The notes under the pieces: model-generated
Database searches by the model: none
The model's input: the letters and a program-made list of their open reading frames with translations, nothing else
Told to the model about the DNA's origin: nothing
Part shown: in pieces, positions 1-6,202 of the stretch
How the letters are laid out: each line of letters opens with the position of its first letter
Position numbering within the stretch: the stretch's first letter is position 1
Assembly (NCBI GenBank): GCA_020629595.1
Contig: JAHDDA010000006.1
Coordinates: forward strand, 9,778-15,979
DNA: 6,202 nt
From: Chitinophagales bacterium
GTDB taxonomy: Bacteria; Bacteroidota; Bacteroidia; Chitinophagales; UBA2359
Reading direction: 5' to 3'
Program-made: the position numbers and the translations under genes

Positions 1-422
1 GCCATTCCTTTTAAATCTTTACGGAAAAAGCCGCTAAAAGCTAAGAAAAAAGCCAAGCCATAAACCAAACCACTTGCTCCTAAATGAATACTATAACGGG
101 CAAATGCCCAAATTCCAATTCCTGATAAAAAGTAAATGATAAAAAACGTAGAAAAAGCCACTTTTCGGTAAGAAAAAAAGAGTAAAAACCCAAGTACCAA
201 CATAGGCCAAGAATTGGAAATTAAATGACTCCAATCGCTATGTAATAATGGATAAAATAACAATCCCCATAAACCACTTTGCGTTCTTGGTAAAATTCCC
301 AAATAACTCAAATCATAAATTAGAAATTCAAAAATATGAATTGCCCAAATAAGCACTACAAAGCTCAACGAAATGTATAAACTATTGTAAACTCTCTTTT
401 TTTCTGTTTGCATTGAAGCCAT
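1..422 (-). CDS. Rhomboid family intramembrane serine protease, N-terminal part (runs off left edge)
   Basis: Translating the minus strand from ATG 420-422 gives 140 uninterrupted residues to the window edge. The protein is hydrophobic, with membrane segments at about residues 14-36, 73-84, 91-109 and 117-130. Two rhomboid signatures are visible: HLISN at 66-70, matching the conserved HxxxN of transmembrane segment 2, and GASG at 115-118, where Ser117 (bases 72-74) would be the catalytic nucleophile. The partner histidine should lie in a later membrane segment outside the window. Rhomboids cleave transmembrane segments of client proteins within the inner membrane; the client cannot be told from sequence. 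A second in-frame ATG at 411-413 (residue 4) is an alternative start, and neither ATG has a Shine-Dalgarno sequence, as is usual in Bacteroidota. The start lies only 19 bases beyond the T-run of the preceding terminator, so its promoter is unclear. The family call is confident; the exact start is not. Confidence 0.9.
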   Translation of the reverse strand, partial: MASMQTEKKRVYNSLYISLSFVVLIWAIHIFEFLIYDLSYLGILPRTQSGLWGLLFYPLLHSDWSHLISNSWPMLVLGFLLFFSYRKVAFSTFFIIYFLSGIGIWAFARYSIHLGASGLVYGLAFFLAFSGFFRKDLKGM

Positions 423-441
423 TGAAATAATTTTAAATGAC

Positions 442-482
442 AAAAAAACCTTGAAGGTTTCTAAAGCCTTCAAGGTTTTTTT
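442..482 (-). terminator. Strong intrinsic terminator after the HKD-protein gene
   Basis: Arms at 442-457 and 467-482 are perfect 16-base reverse complements around a 9-base loop. Each has a CCTTGAAGG/CCTTCAAGG core flanked by seven A or T residues. On the minus strand the stem ends in seven Ts, the form of a rho-independent terminator. It begins 67 bases past the stop codon at 550-552. The flanking A- and T-runs would let it work in both directions, but both neighbouring genes are on the minus strand, so it would end the HKD-gene transcript. Each arm with its flank is itself a small inverted repeat (an AAACCTT/AAGGTTT type), so two short hairpins are an alternative fold. The rest of the 127-base gap (423-549) is AT-rich and shows no convincing promoter. 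Confidence 0.9.
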
Positions 483-549
483 GAATAAAATTGAACTAAA
501 ATAAAGTTCTTTGCTTACTAAACGATAAATATATTGATTTAAGTTCCCT

Positions 550-3500
550 TTATTCTACAACAAATGAAACAACTTTAAATCTTTCTCCATCTGAAACCGA
601 AACAAAGTATGTTCCACTTCCTAAGTAACTAACATTTATAGCATTATTATAATCATTAAAAGTTCCACCAAAAACTAAGCGACCATTAACATCATAAATG
701 GTGTATGAATTTAATAAAACATCGCTTTCAATATTTAAAACGTTTGTTGCTGGATTAGGGAAAATATTTAATTCAGCTCTTAGTTCTTCCTCAATACTTA
801 CATCTTCAGGTACAAATTCTTCGCCTCCATTATCTTCTGCGCAATTTGTGTTTCCATTTGCCTCGCACCAACGTTGCTCAAATTCTTGTATATAAATATT
901 GGCAATTGCTTGCGAATGAATAATCAAAGTGTTTTCATCATTGAAATTTTCTGCTCCACTCGACCAGTTATGTGAACCCGTAACAACTCTTGGATCGGTA
1001 GAACCTTCATCAATAATGGCGTATTTGTGGTGTAATTCGCCTGTTGGCTCATCATCAACCACATTTACTCCTACTGTATTGGCTAAATAATCAAATTCTC
1101 CACCTGTATCATTTATGTTTTCAATAATTCCTCGTACATCAACACCACCATTGTGAAGGTTAGCAATAGTTGAACCTAAATCATTTCTTGTAAAACTCAA
1201 TAAAGCAAACTGAACATTATCTTCAGCTGAATTTAAAGCATTGATAATTTTTGATGTAGTATTATCTGTTGGCGAAAAATAAAGCTCTACTTCTGTTCCT
1301 CCAATGTTAAATAATGTTGGCGTGTTTGCTTCTTTTGAAGCACCCGAAGCAGCAGCAAAAATTCCAGGATTAGCATCGCTACTTCCCCACATTTCTTCAA
1401 ATTCTTTGGTATAAACTCTTGCCAATGATTGGTCTTGTATAAAAATTAAATTATTAGCATCGGTTAAAATATTGTTATCGGTTAAATTCATAGAACCTGT
1501 CATTACAACACATTTATCTGTGTTTTCAGCATCTATAACCATAAATTTATTGTGCATTAAATTTTCGGCATTTGCACCTAAAATTGGGAAATCAATATCA
1601 TTATTAACTAAAGCTAAATTTGCTGTTGCTAATGCGTGAACATATCGAACTTGTACCCCACGAGCAACTGCTTGATTTAAAGCTATTACAATTGCATCTC
1701 TATTGTTATTGTAAACTGCCATATCAATAGTTGATTCGGCTTTATTAATGTAGTCAACCATTAAGTTTTGAATAGAAGCAGGATTGTAATAAGTTGCTTC
1801 ATTTTCAGCATCGGCATAAGAAAAATCTACCGAACGATTGAAGTAAATATCAATATTTCCAGAAGAATTTGAAGCAGTGCTTCCTAAAATTGTACTAGAA
1901 AAAGCTGTTTCGTTTCCTGCAGTTGAAGATGCTTGTATATAATAACAAGTGGCAGGCTCTAAGCCTTCAATTGTTGCTGTGTGAATTAAACCACTTGAAT
2001 TAGTAGAGCCATTTATCATTCCCAATTCTAAATCTGGCGTTAAACCATACATTGCTGTTGCATTTGCTGGTGCATTGGTTGCCCAAGAAAAAGTAAGACT
2101 ATTTTGTTCTATTCCTCCTTTTAAGCTAATATTTTCGGTAATAAATAAAGATGAAGTTATAACTATATCATCAATAGTTCTTGGTAAAAGTTGGAAACCA
2201 TTGAACTCTGAAACAATACCAGTAATATTTACTTTTGCTAATGGAATAGCATTTCCACTTATTGGATTTGAAGAACGCAGATAAATTATTTCTGTTTCGC
2301 CTGCTTCATTATAAAATTCATAAGTATTTCCTCCTGCAAAAGTGTTTCCTCCATCGGTAAAGTAAACATCTTCAAAAGTTACTAAACTTCCTTCAATATC
2401 ATCATTCATTCCACCTGCTGAAATAATTTGTGGTTCTGGCAAATCATTGTTTGAACTTAAAACTTCGTAAGATGTAATAGGCGAAATTTCCAACAAACCA
2501 TTGTAATCTACCAAAACACCCGTTAAAACCACTTCATCACCTGGTTGAACATTTTCAGGAAACCCTCCTTGCGAGCCACTTCCTGGATAACAGGCAATTC
2601 CTGCAGTTGTATCTTGCACATAACGCACCACGCCAAATTCATCGCCACTTGTTACAATTCCTTGAATAGTTACCGTTTCAGCTAATGCGGTATTTCTTGC
2701 TTCAATAATTGGAATAACATTTTCGTTTGGTGGGTTTGTTGTACCACCACCAGAGCTAAAGTCTTCTGCATCACGAGGTAAAAGCTGGTGGTCGTTAAAT
2801 TGCCCTACGATTCCAGTAATATCAATAGCTTCTGAAGGAATAGATGTGCCTACTAATGGATTATTAGAACGCAAATAAATAATAGAAGTTCCTGTTGTAT
2901 TTGAAATTTCATAATTCCCCGAAGCGAAAGTACCAGTTTCGGTAAATAATACATCTTCAACTTGAACCAATGAACCTTCGTTTGCTTCATTTATTTCTGA
3001 TACAGCAACTATAATTGGTGTTGGTAATTCATTTCCTGTGCTTAATACTTCTACTGAAGCTACAGGACTTAATTGTAATAAACCATTATATTCCGAAAGT
3101 GTTCCAGTCATAGAAACTTCATCGCCAATATTTAAACCATCAACACCTCCAAAGCTAGAAATTCCAGCCGTTGCATCTTGAATAAATCGTCCGTTTCCTA
3201 AAGTTTCTCCACTTGTTACAATTCCTTGAATAGTAACTTCAGTTCCTAAAGCGGTACTTCTTGCTTCAGCAATTGAAATGGGTTCGGCAGGTGGTGCAAC
3301 ATCAATTTCCCAACTAACATCTTCAAAATCACGAGGCAATAATTGGTGGTCGTTGAATTGACTTACAATTCCAACCATACTTACTTCGCCTGTTGGAATT
3401 TCTGTTCCAACCAAAGGGTTTGAAAAACGTAAATAAATGATTGATGTTCCTGAAGCATCTGTAATTTCATAAGTTCCAGATTCAAAAGTTCCAGTTGCTG

Positions 3501-3894
3501 AAAAAGTTACATTTTCAACACTTACCAGTTCACTTTCAGTATCCTCACCAATTTGGGAAACTGAAATATCTTGAGGTGTTGGTGTTGGAAAACTTCCTAA
3601 TATTTCAAAACTAGCAATAGGGCTAATTTGTAATAAACCATTGTATTCCGATAATTCGCCAGTAATAGAAATATAGTCACCAATAGTTGTTGACTCAATT
3701 CCATTTCCAAACGAAGAAATAGCACCTGTTGCATCTTGTAAAAAACGACCGTTTCCTAAAGTTTCGCCATTTAATACAATTCCTTCAACGGTAACGGTTT
3801 CGCCTAAAGCCATTCCTCTGGCTTCGGCAATAGTAATTTGAGCTTGTAAGTTGTAACTAACTAAAGCAAGCAAGAGTAATAAAAGTTTTTTCAT
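550..3894 (-). CDS. Secreted phospholipase D-superfamily (HKD) protein with three YhcR-type OB-fold modules and a T9SS sorting domain
   Basis: This is a complete 1114-residue exported protein. Residues 1-18 form a signal peptide (MKK, poly-Leu core, cleavage likely at LQA-Q). Residues 20-193, 206-379 and 395-576 are three homologous modules resembling the YhcR-type OB-fold seen in secreted nucleases; each appears to hold two beta-rich halves. Residues about 580-674 look like a fibronectin-III/phosphatase-N-type beta-sandwich. Two PLD half-sites follow: H781, K783, D788 with GSMN 800-803, and H955, K957, D962 with GSHN 973-976. HKD halves normally pair to form one phosphodiesterase site using a phosphohistidine intermediate. 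Residues about 1040-1114 carry a T9SS type A sorting domain (FPNP at 1045-1048, then GxY and a Lys near the end), so the protein should cross the outer membrane and be surface-attached or released. The OB-fold modules favour a nucleic-acid substrate, but phospholipid cannot be excluded. The ATG at 3892-3894 directly precedes the signal peptide; it has an AT-rich leader and no Shine-Dalgarno sequence. Confidence 0.92.
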   Translation of the reverse strand: MKKLLLLLLALVSYNLQAQITIAEARGMALGETVTVEGIVLNGETLGNGRFLQDATGAISSFGNGIESTTIGDYISITGELSEYNGLLQISPIASFEILGSFPTPTPQDISVSQIGEDTESELVSVENVTFSATGTFESGTYEITDASGTSIIYLRFSNPLVGTEIPTGEVSMVGIVSQFNDHQLLPRDFEDVSWEIDVAPPAEPISIAEARSTALGTEVTIQGIVTSGETLGNGRFIQDATAGISSFGGVDGLNIGDEVSMTGTLSEYNGLLQLSPVASVEVLSTGNELPTPIIVAVSEINEANEGSLVQVEDVLFTETGTFASGNYEISNTTGTSIIYLRSNNPLVGTSIPSEAIDITGIVGQFNDHQLLPRDAEDFSSGGGTTNPPNENVIPIIEARNTALAETVTIQGIVTSGDEFGVVRYVQDTTAGIACYPGSGSQGGFPENVQPGDEVVLTGVLVDYNGLLEISPITSYEVLSSNNDLPEPQIISAGGMNDDIEGSLVTFEDVYFTDGGNTFAGGNTYEFYNEAGETEIIYLRSSNPISGNAIPLAKVNITGIVSEFNGFQLLPRTIDDIVITSSLFITENISLKGGIEQNSLTFSWATNAPANATAMYGLTPDLELGMINGSTNSSGLIHTATIEGLEPATCYYIQASSTAGNETAFSSTILGSTASNSSGNIDIYFNRSVDFSYADAENEATYYNPASIQNLMVDYINKAESTIDMAVYNNNRDAIVIALNQAVARGVQVRYVHALATANLALVNNDIDFPILGANAENLMHNKFMVIDAENTDKCVVMTGSMNLTDNNILTDANNLIFIQDQSLARVYTKEFEEMWGSSDANPGIFAAASGASKEANTPTLFNIGGTEVELYFSPTDNTTSKIINALNSAEDNVQFALLSFTRNDLGSTIANLHNGGVDVRGIIENINDTGGEFDYLANTVGVNVVDDEPTGELHHKYAIIDEGSTDPRVVTGSHNWSSGAENFNDENTLIIHSQAIANIYIQEFEQRWCEANGNTNCAEDNGGEEFVPEDVSIEEELRAELNIFPNPATNVLNIESDVLLNSYTIYDVNGRLVFGGTFNDYNNAINVSYLGSGTYFVSVSDGERFKVVSFVVE
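2167..2712 (-). repeat. OB-fold module 3 of the HKD protein (residues 395-576), divergent copy
   Basis: This is the third repeat, 182 residues long and clearly more diverged. It keeps the frame (IIEAR, TIQGIVTSG, VQDTTAGIA, YNGLLEISP, EIIYLR, FQLLPR). It replaces the SSFG segment with CYPGSGSQGG plus several extra residues, and it adds residues in the second half around 514-524. FNDHQ becomes FNGFQ. Cys435 is the only cysteine in the three modules. Confidence 0.8.
2758..3279 (-). repeat. OB-fold module 2 of the HKD protein (residues 206-379)
   Basis: This is the second repeat and the closest relative of module 1: both have 174 residues and share GETLGNGRF, LSEYNGLLQ, GTSIIYLR, NPLVGT and FNDHQLLPRD with few substitutions. 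The equal length and near identity point to a fairly recent duplication, or to ongoing homogenisation. It ends in a Gly/Thr/Asn/Pro-rich linker at residues 380-394 that leads to module 3. Confidence 0.85.
3316..3837 (-). repeat. OB-fold module 1 of the HKD protein (residues 20-193)
   Basis: This is the first of three in-gene repeats. Landmarks are TIAEAR at the start, GETLGNGRF then QDATGAISSFG, LSEYNGLLQISP, GTSIIYLR, NPLVGT and FNDHQLLPRD near the end. Most of these recur nearly unchanged in module 2, and stretches are also alike at DNA level (for example the bases around 3750-3765 and 3190-3205). A 12-residue Pro-rich linker (194-205) separates it from module 2. Confidence 0.85.
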
Positions 3895-3920
3895 AATATA
3901 TTTTTAAAATTGAATTTTAT

Positions 3921-3946
3921 TAAAAAGACGTAGCAGTGCTACGTCT
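3921..3946 (-). terminator. Perfect inverted repeat with T-run after the TonB-dependent receptor gene
   Basis: Bases 3926-3935 and 3937-3946 are perfect 10-base reverse complements around one central base. In RNA this would fold as a 9-bp stem with a 3-base loop. On the minus strand the stem runs into five Ts (3926 to 3922), and it starts 12 bases past the receptor's stop codon at 3959-3961, a classic position for an intrinsic terminator. It also lies about 30 bases upstream of the HKD-protein start, so it separates the two genes or attenuates readthrough. The 3' flank (plus strand) ends in CTCTAC, reminiscent of dispersed palindromic elements. Confidence 0.7.
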
Positions 3947-3958
3947 CTACAGAATTAT

Positions 3959-6202
3959 TTAAAATCTAATGCCCAAAGAAGTTCCAACAGTAATTCCTTG
4001 TCCAAAATATACAGTTGCAGAACGTGCATCGTTATTAAAAGTACCTGCTAATTGTTGATTATTAAATGCATCTACAATGTATAAGCTATTTAATGCATTA
4101 ATAACGCTTAATCGCCAGTTGGCATTTACTTTACCCATTTTAAAACGATAACCAGCAAAAGCATTCATATTAAAGTAATTTGGAATTTGCCAAGATTGCT
4201 TTTCTTCAGCAGTTCTTTCTTCTTCGCCAGCAATTACTTTTAAAGTTTCTGGGTTAAAACTTGAGTAGTTTTTACCAAACCAAGTTCCTTGAACTTTGAA
4301 ATATAATCTATCAATTGGTTCGCATCTTATCTGTCCTCCCAATTGTAATTGAGCAGCATCAGAAACATAAACGCCTACTGGATCAATGATTACTTCTTGT
4401 AAATCGGCATTTACATAATTTGCTTTTGAGTTCCAACGCCAATCACCAATGGAAGCTAAAGCTTCTACATTCCATACTTTGTTTATATTATAAGAGAAGT
4501 TCATTTCAATACCCATGTGTAATGCGGACAAACCGTTTACATTTACACCAATAGTTCCTAATTCTGGATCTAATGGGTCAATAAATACACTAATTGGTCT
4601 ATCTAAAGGTTTGTTCATCCAACGAGTAATATATGAATTTATATTAGTTGAAAACTTTTTACCTTTCAAACTATAACCCAACTCAAAAGCAAGAACTCTT
4701 TCATTTTCATAGTTTTCAAAATTTCGCATCACAAATGCATTATTGCCTTCTCCTACATTTGAAACTACTGGAGCTGAACTTGTACTTACTACGTTAATAA
4801 ATCTAGTTGCCTTTGATAAGTAACCTGTATTAAAAAAAACGCTTTGATTGTTTTTTAATCGGTAAGATGCTCCTGTTTTAAAAGTAAAAGTTGGTAAATA
4901 AACATTATCTACACTTATTTCTTTTGCTTCAGGAGAATCGTAGGTATAAACTTGACCATTAAATTCTGTTCCATCTATTTTACTTACTGTAAAGCTCGTG
5001 TTATTTACTTCTACTAATTTTTTGAAATTTTCTTGTGCTCTATACGCATTTACAGCAGATGAAAAATTAACAAATGCAGTAATTCTATTATTTTCATATT
5101 CAAATAAAGAAAACAAACCAGCTGATTGAATAAAGGTTTCATAATCATAATTATATCTGTCGCCCGGATATAATTTTACTTTCTCTTCATAATATCCAGA
5201 ATGGTCATAAGCGTATTCGCCACCAAAACCATCGTACATTTCTCTATATTTATTTCCTTTATAATAACGATAATCTATTCCACCTGAAAGGGTAAAAAAC
5301 TCATTAATTTGATAGTTTGCAGTTGTCAATAAACCTGCCCAAAAATGGTCGTTTTTATTAGCTAACAACCAGTTTCCAGATTCTCCATCTTCTCGTGCAA
5401 AGCTAGGGCTTGCATTACTGTTGTATAATTCTTGAACAGTTAATTTATTACCAACAACATCGTCGTTTTGAACTTGTCCGTCATTATCTAAACGTGTTGC
5501 TCCTCCCCTACCAATGGATAAATAAACTACGTTTGAAAGGAAAAATTGACTAGATGGATTCCAAGAATGACGGAATGATATTTGGGGTTTATGATAAAAG
5601 TTTTTACGAGTGTTAACTCTTTTTTCTCTAGTAAATGTGGTGTCGCCATTTTCATTTAATTCCCATCGTCTTAGATTTCCATATTCTAAGTTATATCGAA
5701 CGCCATAATTTACCGAACCAACTGTATCGATATAATCATTATTTATCATATACTGATTAATTGATTCTAATAGACTTAGTTCTGAACCATCCTCGAAAAA
5801 ATTTGATTGATACGATTGAATTTGTTCGTCTTCATTTATTTCTGCCTCACTAAAATTTTGAGCTAATAATTCTGCCCTTCGTTGAGAATACTGGGAAAGC
5901 AAAGCATACTCATCATCAGTTCCTTTAAAAACTTTTGGTGCATAATCTATATTTAATTCTCTAATATCTTCGGCACTTTGACGTAAACCACGTTCTTGAG
6001 GAGCTCCAAAAGCTGAAAAACTTAACATGTGTTTTCCTAATTGTTTATCAACTCTTGCATAATAAAAACCACCTTTAAAGTCTGTTGCATTGGCATAAGA
6101 GACACCATGCTTGTAAGCCCCCGCAATTGAAATTCCCCAACCACTTTCTAATCTTCCAGAGTTATAACCAAAATTGTATTGTGTTCTGTTTTTTGGAATA
6201 AA
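3959..6202 (-). CDS. TonB-dependent outer-membrane receptor, C-terminal part (start beyond right edge)
   Basis: The minus-strand frame stays open from the right edge to a TAA at 3959-3961, giving 747 visible residues. The ATG at 6026-6028 is internal: the 58 codons upstream of it continue the same barrel pattern (alternating aromatic and Gly-rich strands such as GWGISIAGAYKHG). Typical Bacteroidota receptor marks are a GAPQ loop motif at visible residues 66-69, many strands of alternating hydrophobic and aromatic residues, WFGKNYSSFNPE near residue 650, an INALNSLY segment near the end, and a terminal Phe (GIRF) expected for BAM-dependent insertion. The N-terminal plug, any carboxypeptidase-like domain and the signal peptide must lie off the window. 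Such receptors import large or scarce nutrients using TonB energy. The substrate is not readable here, and no SusD-like partner gene follows. A terminator-like hairpin separates it from the downstream secreted HKD protein. Confidence 0.9.
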   Translation of the reverse strand, partial: FIPKNRTQYNFGYNSGRLESGWGISIAGAYKHGVSYANATDFKGGFYYARVDKQLGKHMLSFSAFGAPQERGLRQSAEDIRELNIDYAPKVFKGTDDEYALLSQYSQRRAELLAQNFSEAEINEDEQIQSYQSNFFEDGSELSLLESINQYMINNDYIDTVGSVNYGVRYNLEYGNLRRWELNENGDTTFTREKRVNTRKNFYHKPQISFRHSWNPSSQFFLSNVVYLSIGRGGATRLDNDGQVQNDDVVGNKLTVQELYNSNASPSFAREDGESGNWLLANKNDHFWAGLLTTANYQINEFFTLSGGIDYRYYKGNKYREMYDGFGGEYAYDHSGYYEEKVKLYPGDRYNYDYETFIQSAGLFSLFEYENNRITAFVNFSSAVNAYRAQENFKKLVEVNNTSFTVSKIDGTEFNGQVYTYDSPEAKEISVDNVYLPTFTFKTGASYRLKNNQSVFFNTGYLSKATRFINVVSTSSAPVVSNVGEGNNAFVMRNFENYENERVLAFELGYSLKGKKFSTNINSYITRWMNKPLDRPISVFIDPLDPELGTIGVNVNGLSALHMGIEMNFSYNINKVWNVEALASIGDWRWNSKANYVNADLQEVIIDPVGVYVSDAAQLQLGGQIRCEPIDRLYFKVQGTWFGKNYSSFNPETLKVIAGEEERTAEEKQSWQIPNYFNMNAFAGYRFKMGKVNANWRLSVINALNSLYIVDAFNNQQLAGTFNNDARSATVYFGQGITVGTSLGIRF

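Noticed and set aside
526..533. Possible Bacteroidota -7 box (TATATTTA on the minus strand) for the rhomboid gene
   Set aside because: It lacks the final G of the TAnnTTTG consensus, and the nearest TTG-like -33 element is about 24 bases upstream, too far for usual spacing; such AT-rich matches are expected by chance.
698..895. Plus-strand 65-codon open frame
   Set aside because: It lies wholly antisense to the sorting-domain region of the HKD protein, has no recognisable motif, and reads as a chance frame opposite a well-supported gene.
2075..2284. Plus-strand 69-codon open frame
   Set aside because: It is antisense to OB-fold module 3 and the start of the FnIII-like domain, with no signal peptide or domain pattern and no leader of its own; treated as a shadow.
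2167..3837. CRISPR-like or tandem DNA repeat array
   Set aside because: The repeats are about 520-545 bases long, in frame within one coding sequence and conserved at protein level, so they are domain duplications.
6026..6028. ATG as the start of the receptor gene
   Set aside because: The frame continues open for 58 more codons to the window edge with the same barrel-type sequence, and no signal peptide follows this ATG.

Overview
The window reads as a fragment of an AT-rich Bacteroidota chromosome, most likely a Flavobacteriaceae member. Three signs support this: a C-terminal type IX secretion (T9SS) sorting domain on a large secreted protein, a TonB-dependent receptor with Bacteroidota-type barrel motifs, and start sites with A/T-rich leaders and no Shine-Dalgarno sequence. 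All three genes are on the minus strand, so the order of transcription runs from the right edge to the left edge.

Layout, in transcription order. (1) 6202 to 3959: the C-terminal 747 residues of a TonB-dependent outer-membrane receptor. Its plug domain and start lie beyond the right edge. (2) 3946 to 3921: a perfect inverted repeat followed by a T-run, which looks like the receptor's terminator and also resembles a dispersed palindromic element. (3) 3894 to 550: a complete 1114-residue exported protein. It has a signal peptide, three tandem YhcR-type OB-fold modules, a fibronectin-III-like domain, two phospholipase D (HKD) half-sites and a T9SS type A sorting domain. (4) 482 to 442: a strong hairpin terminator. 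(5) 422 to 1: the N-terminal 140 residues of a rhomboid intramembrane serine protease, not complete in this window but recognisable by its HxxxN and GASG motifs.

Functional picture (inference): the HKD protein is probably displayed on or released from the cell surface and cleaves a phosphodiester substrate, either nucleic acid or phospholipid. The OB-fold modules favour nucleic acid. The adjacent receptor could take up a product, but the terminator-like hairpin between them argues against a simple operon, and nothing in the receptor barrel reveals its substrate. The rhomboid gene may be an unrelated neighbour. The most notable points are the domain architecture of the HKD protein, the asymmetry between its two HKD halves, and the two hairpins, one of which lies in the leader of the rhomboid gene. 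I see no clear new multi-gene system, CRISPR array, tRNA, rRNA or insertion sequence.
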